From: Silene latifolia
Taxonomy: Eukaryota > Streptophyta > Magnoliopsida > Caryophyllales > Caryophyllaceae
Reading direction: 5' to 3'
DNA: 64,000 nt
Assembly: GCF_048544455.1 (NCBI RefSeq)
Contig: NC_133534.1
Location: forward strand, 121,916,269 to 121,980,268
In this document: piece by piece, positions 43,235-54,159 of the stretch
How positions within the stretch are numbered: the first letter of the stretch is position 1
Layout: every line of letters begins with the position of its first letter
The notes under the pieces: generated by a model
Seen by the model: the letters and a program-made list of their open reading frames with translations, nothing else
What the model was told of the DNA's origin: nothing
The model's database searches: none
Made by a program: the position numbers and the translations under genes

Positions 43235-46200
43235 AGGTTGCTTCCTGGAATGTTAGAGGATTCAATTGTCCTATAAAGGAGTGTGATGTTAAGGACTTCT
43301 TGGTGCACAATCAGCTTGATGTTCTTGCTATCTTGGAAACAAAGGGTTAAAGAAAATAAAGCAAGGAAAATTATAAGTAAGGTTTTTGCAAAGTGGAAGG
43401 TCATTTGTAATTACAATGCTCAATATAATGGCAGGATTTGGTTACTCTATAATCCTACTACTGTCTCTCTTAGTAATATTTTGAGTGAGGCTCAGTGGAT
43501 TAGCTGCCATGTTCATCACCATCTTTCAAGTTCTGACTTCCAGCTGAGTGTTGTCTATGGTAGCAATGATGCTTCTGAGAGGCTTCATCTTTGGAATAGT
43601 CTCAATCAAATTTGCACACCTAAGCCTTGGATTGTCTTGGGTGATTTCAATGTTATTAGAAGTCCTGAGGAGAAATTGAGCTCTAATCCTCCTATTTTGC
43701 CAGATATGTTGGCTTTCAACTCCTGTTTGGCTTCCTGCTCTCTTGATGATATATCTAGTTCTGGCACTGATTTAACCTGGACTAACAAGCAGAATCAGCA
43801 GACAAGAGTTTGGTCAAAATTGGATAGGGTCCTTATTAATTCTAGCTGGGCCACTTCTTTTTCTTCTTCTAGTGCTCATTTTCATGAATCTGGGCTCTCT
43901 GACCATTCCCCAGTGGTGGTTACTGTGTTCACTGAAAGGAAAATCCCTAAAAGGTTTAGTTTTCTTAACAGCTGGATTGAACATCCTGACTATGAGGACA
44001 CTGTCAAGAATGCTTGGAAGACTTCTAAAGCAGGCAGTCCCATATTTTGTTTTTTTGAGAAGCTTAAGAATGTTAAAGCTGCTCTTAAGAAATTGCACCA
44101 GTCTCATTTCAGTGGTATTTCTGATAAAGTTAAAACTGCTAGGCAAAAACTCAAGGATGTTCAGGCAAATTTGCTCACTGATCCTTTCTCCTCTACTCTC
44201 ATTCTTGAGGAGAAACTTGCTATCAAAGAGTTTACTCGTCTCAAATCAATTGAGCTTTCTATCCTTTAACAAAGAGCAAAGATTACTCACTTACAATAAA
44301 CTGATACTAATTCCAAGTTTTTCTTTGCTAAAATTGCTGAAAGAAGACATCAACAATTTGTTGGGTCCGTTAAGGATAAAAATGGTGTTATCTATTCTGG
44401 TCAGGAAGGAGTTACTCATGCTTTTCAAGACTATTACTCTGATCTTCTTGGTTCTAATCAACCTGTCTCAGTCCTGGATGCTGATTTGTTAAGACAAGAT
44501 GGGTGTGTTTTGCCCACTGACCACATAAACCTTCTCAGGGATGTTACTCAGCTGGAAATTAAGGAAGCAGTTTTCAGTATTGATTCTAACAGCAGCCCAG
44601 AGGTTGATGGTTTTTCTTCAGGCTTTTTTAAATCTGCCTGGTCTATTATTGCTAAGGATTTTTGTGCTGCTGTCCTTAGTTTTCTCAGAATTGGTCATAT
44701 GGCCAAGCAAGAAAATGCTACTCTTCTTTCTCTAATTCCAAAGAAGCAGGTCCCTGAATCAGTTTTGGACTACATGCCAATTTCTTGTTGCACTGTTTTC
44801 TACAAAACTATTAGCAAAATCCTGGCCAATAGACTCCAACATGTCTTACCCTCTATTGTTGGCAATGAGCAGGCTGCTTTTGTGAAAGGGAGAAGTATTT
44901 TTGAAAACATCATGCTTTCTCAGGCTCTTGTTCAAGGCTACAATAGGAGGAATATTTCTCCCAGATGCTTAATCAAAGTGGATATTAGAAAAGCATTTGA
45001 CTCTCTCCAATGGGATTTTCTCTCTCAAATGCTTCAGGTTTTAGGGTTTCCTCCTTTATTTTCTAAGTGGATTATGGGTTGCATATCAAATACCTGGTAT
45101 TCATTTAAGATAAATGGCAATATCTCTGGGTTTTTCCCTGGTAAAAATGGTATAAGGCAGGGAGACCTTCTTTCTCCTTACCTTTTTGTCCTAAGCATGT
45201 AAATTCTCTCAAGGTCTCTCAGAAGGATTTGCACTCAACCTCAGGTCTCCTACCATCCTAAATGTAGTATACTCAATATCACTCATTTGATCTTTGCTGA
45301 TGATTTAATGCTTTTTGTAAGGGGAGATGTGCCCTCTGTTAATGCTGCTAAAACTGCTCTATCTGAGTTTGCTCTTTTCTCTGGTTTACATGCTAATATT
45401 GATAAAACTAATATCTACTTTGGTGGAGTTTCTCCTTCTATTATGCATGAGATTTTGGAAGCTACTGGATTTTCCCTAGGAGAATTCCCTTTCAGATATC
45501 TTGGGCTTCCTCTTGCAACCTCAAAGCTTAAACTTTCTATGTATGACTCTTTAATTACTAAAATTCAGAAATGCATTCACCACTGGTCTTCTCATGCTCT
45601 TTCCTATGCTGGAAGGGTTCAGCTCCTGAATTCAGTGCTTTTTGGGTTGGATAATTACTGGTGTTCTAGTCTCCTTCTTCCAAAGGAGGTCATTCATCAC
45701 ATAAATTAAATCAGTAAGGATTTCTTTTGGAATATTCCTGCGGGTACTAGAAGACTTGTGTTCAAAAGTTGGTCTGCTATTTGTGCTCCTTGGACCTATG
45801 GTGGCTTCAATATTAAGGATCTCCTCTCCTGGAATCAAGCCTTGCTCATGAAGTGGGTTTGGAAGCTTTCTCTTCCTGATACTGGCTTGTGGGCTCTTTG
45901 GATCAAGACCTATGTCCTGAAATAGGATTCTATTTGGACAGTAATCAGTAAAGATCAGTTCCCTTCTTGTTTCAGGGATATTCTCAAAATCAGGGACCTC
46001 TTTATCACTCTCTCAGGGTCTGCCCAACAAGCTCGGCTCCAGCTTAATGCTTGGTGTCTTTGGTTCCCATATTCCTGCTCACCTTCTCTACTTGTTCTTT
46101 AGACAGATTACTCCTGTTCGGGATTGGGCTACCAGTCTAACCTACTCAGGGATCCTACCTAGTCATAAAATTATTGCTTCTATGGCTGTTCAAGGGCAGC

Positions 46201-46601
46201 TTACTACTGTGGATAATCTTCAAAGAAGAGGGTTCTCCCTTGCAAATAGATGTTGTCTGTGTGAGTGCCATGAGGAGAACCATGCTCATCTCTTCTTCTA
46301 TTGTCCTTTCTCTAATCATCTATGGTTTTCTGTTCTTCAGTGGATGAAAATTATCAGGCCTGCTTTATCTTTGCAGCAAGAACTCACTCTTCAGGTTTCT
46401 CTGCCAAATTGGAGGAAGCATTGGTATCAAATATCCATTGCTGCTGTGGTACATTCAATATGGACTGAACGGAATCGCAGGATTTTTGCTCCGGAGAAGC
46501 TCTCCCCTTTTGCTCTGCTAAACAAGCTTAAGTTCCAGATAGCTGTTCGTATGCATATGCGCCATTCTGAGCTTTTTATAGCTAGTGTTCAGTCTGATTA
46601 A
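43231..46601 (+). pseudogene. LINE ORF2: AP-type endonuclease and reverse transcriptase
   Basis: Start ATG at 43231 overlaps the ORF1 stop by the ATGA arrangement and begins MKVASWNVRGFN, the conserved endonuclease start. Endonuclease blocks: VVYGSN, LGDFNVIR, TDLTWTN, SKLDRVLIN, SDHSPV. Reverse transcriptase blocks: NEQAAFVKGRSIFENI, LIKVDIRKAFDSL, GIRQGDLLSPYLF, FADDLMLF. The C-terminus has a zinc-binding segment (RCCLCECHEENHAHLFFYC). Damage: a one-base frameshift near 43345, stops at 44267, 44297, 45200 and 45707 (all TAA) and 45923 (TAG), and a frame change between 45930 and 46047. No RNase H domain is seen. Role: target nicking and target-primed reverse transcription. Confidence 0.93.
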
Positions 46602-46707
46602 TGGCCTATTTCCTTTAGTTTTGTTGTTCTTTATTGGATAGTTTTGCAAATTGTAATTTATTTTCTTCTTAAGAAATGAAATGATAACTTTTTTGCAAAA
46701 AAAAAAA
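46602..46707 (+). other. LINE 3' untranslated region and poly-A tail
   Basis: About 90 bases after the ORF2 stop, then a run of roughly 12 A residues merging with the target duplication. Confidence 0.9.
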
Positions 46708-48673
46708 AGTCAGGCAACATGGAATTGTGTGATGCTACCATGAGGGCATGAGTTAGAGGAGTATATATATAAATTGCAGGGCGACTTGGCAGACCTGAGT
46801 TTGAGGATTTAAAGGAGTGGGAAGTTGGTAGAGTGTTTGTACGGTACGAGGCTATGGTGGTGAGGTGGATGATTATATAATCAAGGTTAAAGTTTGGATA
46901 GTTGTTGAGGTAAAATTTGTTGATGGATTTAATGTTCGTTATTTGGGGTGATAACCAGGAAAGGAAATGAATTGTTATATTTAGAGGTGATGGTAGTAGA
47001 GTAGTTACATGAAAGATTGTGGCGTCGTAGTGTTGTCACTAGTGGTTAAGAATGATGTTACATAGGGAAGTTAGCTGTTCTAAAGAGATTGATTTTGTGG
47101 AGACTGATTGGTATGTATGGTTGTGAGGGAGTATAAGATATGGATATAAGAGGTGGTAACTTACGTAATCAGGCTGGAATAGTTAGATTTAATTATGGGT
47201 CTATGATGTGTGTAAGTGATTGTGTGAGGTTCTGATCTCATGAGTAGTAGTATGGTATGATGTTCATAAAGTTGTTATCTAATTATTCTGTGTAATATGT
47301 TATGTTTTGGTGATTTAATAAGGCGGTATTAAGAAAGTTTTATTTTATCAAGGAAGTTGTACTGAGTCAGTTTTTAGGGGATTGTAAAAGTTGCGATGAC
47401 TATCGATATGGTTGTTGTGCCTCGAGAGGCATTCCGGGCACGGTTATATAGATTGTTGTTTATTTACTGATGAGACAAACTTTCGAAAGTATATATCAGT
47501 TACTTAGATTGTTGTTTGTTTGCTGTCAGTGTCGGTCTGGGCATATAGTGTGTCGTTTTGTTTATTAATGTTTCTTACGAGTCTCGGCTTGGGAGTGTGG
47601 GTAGAGTAGGATATGGAAGAAAGTTGAGTATGTTTCCGTTGTTGTCATGGTATAGTGATATTCTGTTATTGGGACATAGTGGTGGCAAGAGTTTTGTGGA
47701 ATGGGTGTATGCTGAGCTAGAAGCGGCAAGTGGTTCGTGATCTTTATTGGGACAGTGAGTGTATGGTGTTGGGAACTAGTATTATGTTGAGTATTGGATG
47801 AGTTTTACGGCAATAAACAGGAGAACTTGAGGATCTAGTGTGAGTGTATGTAACAGTTGTGAATCGTGAGTTATGATTGTGGAGATAAGTGTATGTATAA
47901 AGCAATATGTCATTTGTGGTAGAGGTTATGTGGTGTGCCGAATGAAATGAGGTATGAGAACAGCTAGAGTAAGAGAGCCTTGGGTATAGGAATGGATGTA
48001 GTAGGTGACTAGGTGTTGAGGCTATAGGCGGATATCGTTGACATGCGGTGGTGATGAGGATAATGAGAAGATATAGTTGAGGATAATGAGAAGATATAGT
48101 TAAGGATCTAGTATTAGTGAGTTTCAAGGACGTAACATTTATCTTAAAAGGAGTAGGATGCGATAAAGAGAGTTTGATGGTTGAACATGTTATAGTATAA
48201 TTGAAAATGAGTGTTGGTGTAGAGTAAAGGATGGATTTGTGTTGTGGTTGATTTTATTACAGGTAATGGCAGTGCTTGTAGTAGTATGATGTTTACGAGT
48301 GTGAGTAAACTTCGATGGTGTTAAACGGATTGGGTGATGATGTTTATGTGTGTGAGTAAACTTCGAGGACGAAGTTCGTTTTAAGGGAGGTAAAATGTAA
48401 CATTCCCGTATTGATGGTTGATCTTGTTTGGTGGATTGTCTTAGTATTGAGTTGCTAGTGAGCGTTTGGAAGTGAGACAGAGTTGGCAACACTTATGTTA
48501 TGGTTATTCGATAATATTATGGAGTTAGTATCGAGAGGCTATGCTGTAGTTGTGACGATATCGTGAGCCGTGTTGTGGAAGTAAGCTTGGTTGACGGAGT
48601 TAGCATTAGGTGTTCATGTTTTATAGGTTGGGTTCAAACTTCGGGGACGAAGTTCTTTTTAAGGAGGGAAGAC
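46708..48673 (+). other. Gypsy-3 interior, right part, with two polypurine tracts
   Basis: No coding domain seen. A relic 3' junction (TTCGAGGACGAAGTTC, AAGGGAGG, then TGTAACATTCCCG at 48396) lies about 278 bp before the true one (TTCGGGGACGAAGTTC, AAGGAGGGAAGAC, LTR at 48674). Confidence 0.75.
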
Positions 48674-48704
48674 TGTAACACCACAGTTTTTCCTAAGTCT
48701 GCTA

Positions 48705-48846
48705 CTCAGCCGAATATGGCTTACTCGGTCGAGTAAGTGTGTCGTGTGTTTCTGAACAACTCTCTGCCCAGGAATACTCGGCCGAGTATGGGAATACTCG
48801 ACCGAGTAGAGGATACTCGGCCGAGTATACTCTATACTCGACCGAG
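48705..48846. repeat. phased CTCGRCCGAG palindrome array in Gypsy-3 LTR, 6 units
   Basis: Unit starts are 48705 (decayed), 48724, 48777, 48797, 48816 and 48837; steps are 19, 53, 20, 19 and 21. Consensus TACTCGRCCGAGTA. The 2-then-4 clustering with a gap of about 50 bp mirrors the start of the Athila array. Confidence 0.92.
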
Positions 48847-48900
48847 TATCCGGTCTGACGGGTGTTATTTCCGCGGTTTTGATTAAATGATTAGAGATTA

Positions 48901-48907
48901 TATATAA
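48901..48907 (+). promoter_or_regulatory. TATA box of the Gypsy-3 LTR
   Basis: TATATAAG lies about 55 bp after the last palindrome unit, followed by a pyrimidine/adenine-rich probable start region. Confidence 0.65.
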
Positions 48908-49447
48908 GTCATTTGTCAGTTTCTAAAATCATTTCTTCCAAAACATAAACTACGTTTCAGTCTCCTCTAATCATCTTCATCAATTCCAAGACAAAGGTCG
49001 TCGATTGTGGGTTCTAGAATCTTATTCCATGTCAATCGCTGTAGTAAGTGTCTTATCCTTGTTGACCTATTGTTGTTCTTATAAGTTAACAAACCTTAAT
49101 TTGGGTTAATTTGGGGGTTTAGGGTTTGGTCATCATATGTGTGTTAATTGTTGATTATCATTATTGTAGGTGACGATGTGGTATTCGTTATGCATTTGTA
49201 TGATTGATTGCAGTGTAGCGGATTGCGAAAAGGTAGGGTTTCCCTACTCGGTTTACTGTTTAATTAAATTGAGATTTATGTGGTAATTGTTGTACGATTG
49301 ATATTGTGATCATTTGCTGGTGTTGTTTTGTGTTGGTGTTGGTGTTGTGATGATTGTGGTGGAGTCACTTGCGGGAGTTGCTTCATACCCTAGTTCGCCC
49401 TCCGTAGAACTCGCCACGGGAGGAGATGTGCACATTAAGGGACGGGG

Positions 49448-49679
49448 TTATTGCTCGTTGATAAGCGGGACCTTGGTGGGTGTGGCTGCGGTCCCCCACC
49501 GGGTTGTGAGTGGGAGTTGGAGTTATTGCTCGTTGATGAGCGGGACCTTGGTGGGTGTGGCTGCGGTCCCCCACTGGCTTGTGACTGGGAGTTGGAGTTA
49601 TTGCTATTGCTCGTTGATGAGCTGGACCTTGGTGGGTGTGGCTGCCTTCCCCCACCGGCGTGTGATTCGGAGTTGGAGT
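49448..49679. repeat. three tandem 75-bp GC-rich repeats in Gypsy-3 LTR
   Basis: Units start TTATTGCTCGTTGATRAGC at 49448, 49523 and 49598 (the third with a small internal insert). The 75-bp period is 25 codons, so a 147-codon plus frame (49314-49757) and a 90-codon minus frame stay open; I do not regard either as a gene. Confidence 0.9.
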
Positions 49680-50086
49680 TGGCTGATGATCAATGATTAT
49701 CTTTCGTACTTGTCTTGCTTTGATTATTCAGTAACTGACCCCGTTGTTGTTTTGTAAAATCTGTGGTGATCCATTCGGGGATGGTGAGCAGATTGTGACA
49801 GGTGATGATGAGTATTAGCTATGGGGACAAGATTGGGAGTCATCACTCGAATCTAGCTTCCGTTGTCATGAGATTTATCTTTTAGTTTCAGTTGTTTAAC
49901 ATTAGTAATCTTTATTTCGGTTTTGGTTTATGGAACATGTAATCATTAATTATTTATACTTTAATAAATGTTGTTTTGGAATGGTAACTATGATATACTA
50001 ACCTCGGGCAACCGAGATGGTAACAGTCTCTCATGTTAGGGTAGTCCTTGGTAACGTACCTTGGTATGAGGGGGTGTTACAAGTTG

Positions 50087-51136
50087 TTTCAAAACCTAGT
50101 TTTAACTCGACTGTTGAATCAACGCTTAACTTGGTACGAAGTAATAAAAACCCTAAATTAAGTTCTCAATTCAAGGAGAATATGTCCTCAGCCAAGGATA
50201 TTGCATCCTCCATTCAGGACACTGTATCCTCATCCAAGGATACCGTGCCCTCGCTCAAGATACCGTATCCTCAAGCAAGGATACCGTAACCTCGGATTTA
50301 GAAAGGAAGATTAACTCGTTAAATGAACAAGTTTCTGATTTAACTAATAAACTTATTACTCTAAAAGCTGATTACACTGTCATGAAAAATTCTTTAACTA
50401 ATAAGATCATTGAACTTCAATCTAAATTAGATAAAGCCAAAGATATTCCGGACAAAATTGTTGAAGCATGTTCCAATTGTGAAAAGCTAACAAAAGAGAA
50501 AGAAGAACTTAATGTTAAATTAAAAAATGCTTTTAATGTTAGTAAAAGTTGGAAAACAAGTGAAATGGTTTAAATTTTCTAACCAAACAATCCAATAGAC
50601 ATTTCAAAGAAGGGTTAGGTTATCAAACTAGATGTCGACAAGAATATGTTAAGAAGAATAACAAACCCTTTGATCGTGATTTTCTGAAAAGAGAATATGT
50701 TGGTTTGCCTGAGTATGTTATTTTCAATTTTTGTGGTAAAACATGTCATACCTTTTATTCGTGTGAAAAGCAAAGCATATATGAATAAGAATAAGAAGTA
50801 TGCTAAGAATGCTAGGTTTGATACTGAAAAAGCTGATCACAATAAACAACATGCTAAACCAACAACGAATAACTATAATCATGATAGTTCAAACAAATAA
50901 AAGAATTATGCTAACCTTAATAAAACGAATCATAGTAGTTCGAGTAAAATGAATAACAATGGTAATCTTAATAAGCAGAATTGTAATTCGAACTATAATC
51001 ATAAGGATAATTCTCATTATAGATCCAATAAGAAATACATGGTTAAATAAATGTGGATACGCAATGATTTACTTCCAGATATTAATAAAAGAAGACCCAA
51101 CTTTGTGTGGGTGCCTAAAACCAACAAGTAAACTTC
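50087..51136 (+). pseudogene. Sirevirus-like gag C-terminal remnant
   Basis: Encodes a Lys/Ser-rich coiled-coil-like region: five imperfect KDTVSS-type repeats near 50175-50290, then SLNEQVSDLTNKLITLK..IIELQSKLDKAK..EACSNCEKLTKEKEEL with heptad character. A decayed zinc knuckle (FCGKTCHTFYSC, first Cys missing) follows near 50730, and an Asn/His/Lys-rich stretch ends in NFVWVPKTNK near 51100. Frameshifts near 50255, 50570, 50780 and 51060. A long coiled coil before the knuckle fits Sirevirus gag. Confidence 0.72.
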
Positions 51137-52019
51137 TTGCAGGTCAAGCCGAAGAGAAGCAATCAATGGTATGTCGATAGTGGTTGCTCGAGACAAATGG
51201 CTGGTGATAGATCAAAGTTTATTTCGCTGGAGACCTATAACGATGGTAATGTGACGTTTGGAGATAACAAAAAAGGTAAGATTATTGGTATTGGCAAAAT
51301 AGGTATCTCTAACACTCATTCCATCGGTAATGTTTTATTAATAAAAGGTTTAAGGCACAATTTGCTTAGTATCTCTCAACTATGTGATCGTGGGAATAAG
51401 GTAGTATTTCATTCAAACGTTTGTCGTATTTTTCATGAAGGATCTAGTAATGTCATATTAGAAGGTAGAAGAAAGAACAATATTTATATTTGTGATATTA
51501 ATGTTATACCATCTACTTCTCTAACATGTATGAGTGCAATTATTAATGATCCCTTAATATAGCATAACCGTTTTGGTCACATAAGTTCTTATAGTCTTAA
51601 TAAATTGAAAAGGATGGATCTTGTTGACGGACTTCCCTCCGTAAAATTTGATACTGAAAACTTTGTGATAGTTGTGTTCGTTGTAATCATGTCCGATCAT
51701 CTTTCAAGCTAAAAAAGGTTGTAAGTACTTCTAAACCTTTAGAACTTGTTCATATGGACTTATGTGGTCCTATGAAGGTAGAAGTAGAGCTGGTCATAGA
51801 TACGTGTTCGTTCTAGTAGACGATTATTCAAGATTTGTTTGGCCTATCTTTTTAACTTCCAAGGATCAAACTTTTAACGAGTTTGATTGTTTAATAAAAT
51901 TGGCTCAAAACAAATACTGTCATAATCAAAAATTAATTAGAACGGGTCACGGCGGTTCTGAATTTGACAATCAAACTTTCATTCAGTATTTTAGAGAGCG
52001 TGGTGTAGATCATAATTTC
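51137..52019 (+). pseudogene. Sirevirus-like protease and integrase, first part
   Basis: Protease WYVDSGCSRQM (DSG active site) near 51167 and TFGDNKKGKIIGIGKIG, then the GAG-pre-integrase region LRHNLLSISQLCDRG. The HHCC zinc-binding region (HNRFGHISSYSLNKL..) follows after TAG at 51560-51562. Integrase core HMDLCGPMK and VLVDDYSRFVW; the second catalytic position reads TGHGGSEFDN, where an Asp normally stands in place of the first Gly. Frameshifts near 51665 and 51775. Cut at 52019 by Copia-4. Confidence 0.85.
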
Positions 52020-53260
52020 TGAAAGATCATAGATCCATATTAGACTCTCTAATAAAAATTAAATTATCTCATAATTTATCATTTTGATGATCTATGTAAC
52101 ATGCATGCAATATAAAAGCATATTAGAATAAAAGAAGAGGAAAATAATTTTCCTTACATTGAGAAATGGTAGTATTTGGGCACAACCAAGATCACCCATC
52201 TTGGTTGTTCTTGAGCTATTACGAATGGCAAGATCATCCAATCTTCAAATTAGAAGAGCTCCTTTAAGTTGCACCCAAGAACAAACCTCCAACTCATATG
52301 ATTAATTTTAACTAGAAATTAACCATATAACCCTTGAATATTATGTAAATAATACTAACACTCTTAGTATTTATTTTGTTTTACTAACAATCTTAGTAAA
52401 AATGATGCTTACGATTTTTAGAGAGATAGACAAATTGTTGTTCACGTGCAAAAATGTACAAGTGAAGTAGTAGAAAAAAAAATGAACAACAATTTGGAGA
52501 GTATTTGGGGAAAGTGGCGGGTGGAAGGGTAGTGTGTAGGAGTCAACTTGTTTTTAATATTGTCCAATCTTTTGTCACATGCACAAAGATGTTATGACAA
52601 CTTATGGAAGAAAAACAAGTAAAAGTGAAATGATTATGATCATCCACTAACTTCATTTACACGGTCCAATGTTCCATTTACGGGTCCATTTTGGTTCTTA
52701 TATTTGTCGCACAAATACGTGTAAATTTGATTTAAACATCGTTTCATGTTTAAATGCTTCCAATTAATTTCGTCCAAATCACTCCGTATATATACGTGTA
52801 CCACTACACATATTATTTACGTACTAATATTAATCACACTAATCAATTAGTACAATTATAGTGAATTAACAATTAATTAACTAAAACCCGTCTCATAAAA
52901 CTTATTATTTAATTATCGCGTAATTAAATAATAACCGCCGCTCCTCGAGTTCGCAACTCGAAATCTCTCTAAATCAATTTAATCGACTAACTCTTAGTCA
53001 ATTTAATCAAGGGACAAATTTAAACTATATCTCATATAATTAATTAGCTTTCGTGTTGGGGCTCGTTCCTTTAGGTGTGACCGAAAGGGATCAGCTGAAC
53101 ACCGCCGTCTCACGACAGTAACGTCAAACCCTAGTTGGCCAACCGTTACCGATCTACGTTGATCAGCTGACTAGTATTGCCAATGAATATCCCATGCATA
53201 TTCCTTAATGAGATTTAATAATATTATCATGCACTATTGTGGAGGACAAAAACTCCAACA
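52020..53260 (-). repeat. 3' LTR of Copia-4 (1241 bp)
   Basis: Plus-strand ends TGAAAGATCATAG and AACTCCAACA, i.e. TGTTGGAG..TTTCA on the minus strand. It differs from the 5' LTR by only scattered substitutions and a few short indels. Confidence 0.95.
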
Positions 53261-53275
53261 ATCTCCCACTTGTCC
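53261..53275 (-). other. polypurine tract of Copia-4
   Basis: The minus strand reads GGACAAGTGGGAGAT before TGTTGGAG, the same tract as in Copia-1 and Copia-2. Confidence 0.85.
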
Positions 53276-54159
53276 GAGACAAGTTGTGCGATGATTATAA
53301 CACACAATTGTGGATAACTCCTTATCTCAACAATATCCTCCTTGTACTCTACAAGGGTGTGTTACCAATTCTCTTGTCCGTTTTAACAACAATCTCCCAC
53401 TCAATGCAAGGTGTCTTTCAGGTCGCACTTGCACATGAACATATCGTGAGTGGTTTTCTCGATCAGGAGTGTGACTACCTGACCGGAAAAATCTCCCATA
53501 GATTAATTTCGAGCGTGGCCACGCATTTGTAGTCATAACTCCTCGAGTGGCCTTGAGATGTTTAAACCCAACGTGGGTGGACAATTCCTGTATGCCATAT
53601 CTATCCTATTGCACAATACAGATCACCATGACCCAGTAGATGTCCTTGGCCCCCTTTCACGGCATGACCTAGGACAAAAACCAAAGTCACTCGAAAACTG
53701 TACAGGCTCAGATAATAGTCTCCAGTTTAAAGAATCGACTCATAGGATTATCATAGAAGTCCCTGCCACGACCAGGCGTCTATAATAGATCTAAGGGACT
53801 CTATAAATGTCACTGCCCGGAAAAGTGTCCCACAGTCTGCCTATATAAATGACTAGTCATCCTTATGACCTTATAGTGCTGAACCTACCATCAATCGTCT
53901 TAAAATCTAGTCACTCCGAGACGTCACCTCATTAAGTAACTAGGGGCTAATACAATGTTCATCCTATTCACTTGAATTGGGGCTCAACATTGTCTCCACA
54001 ACCAATTCGGATAAACAAGGTATTCATGTTTTCAGTCAAACTGAATAATTGAGTTCTTAAAGAAACTCTAACAATGAATGCGATAATCACTTATGTAAAT
54101 ATCAATACTCTATCCAATATTTTCATAACGATCTTTAGCAATTAAGGCATACTCCTCAA
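53276..54159 (-). other. Copia-4 3' untranslated region
   Basis: Corresponds to the Copia-1/2 3' untranslated region, for example the minus-strand block CATTGAGTGGGAGATTG near 53400 and the GTCGTGGCAGGGAC-like block near 53765. No ORF is credible; the 97-codon plus frame is antisense to this region. Confidence 0.7.

Larger units (their letters stand above)
41218..46705 (+). mobile_element. L1-type LINE, 5.5 kb, near full length
   Basis: Bounded by the target duplication AGTCAGGCAACAT (41205-41217 and 46708-46720) with a 3' poly-A. Contains a 5' untranslated region of about 127 bp, ORF1 (DUF4283-like plus zinc knuckle) and ORF2 (endonuclease, reverse transcriptase, zinc-binding C-terminus), both with nonsense codons. 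Inserted in the non-coding interior of Gypsy-3 in the same orientation. Confidence 0.96.
38959..50081 (+). mobile_element. Gypsy-3: long-LTR Ty3/gypsy derivative without recognisable gag/pol
   Basis: Plus strand: 3' part of the 5' LTR (38959-39317; the rest is displaced left of the window by the Athila insertion), tRNA-iMet primer site, interior split by a LINE, polypurine tract and complete 3' LTR (48674-50081). Excluding the LINE the interior is about 3.8 kb and non-coding. Inserted in the gag region of the Sirevirus-like fragment; the right flank is AGTTG. Confidence 0.9.
48674..50081 (+). repeat. 3' LTR of Gypsy-3 (1408 bp)
   Basis: Starts TGTAACACCACAG and ends GGGGTGTTACA. It carries the palindrome array, a TATA box and a 75-bp triplicate. 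The segment from 49723 matches the remaining 5' LTR. Confidence 0.93.

Noticed and set aside
47744..48492. Minus-strand ORFs of 127 and 100 codons
   Set aside because: Low-complexity Thr/His/Ser-rich translations antisense to non-coding Gypsy-3 interior; no domain recognised.
49314..49757. 147-codon ORF as a Gypsy-3 gene
   Set aside because: It lies inside an LTR, consists of three 25-codon repeats, and the 5' LTR copy is not available to test conservation.
53239..53785. Plus-strand ORFs next to the Copia-4 LTR
   Set aside because: Antisense to the Copia-4 3' untranslated region, which has matching non-coding sequence in Copia-1 and Copia-2.
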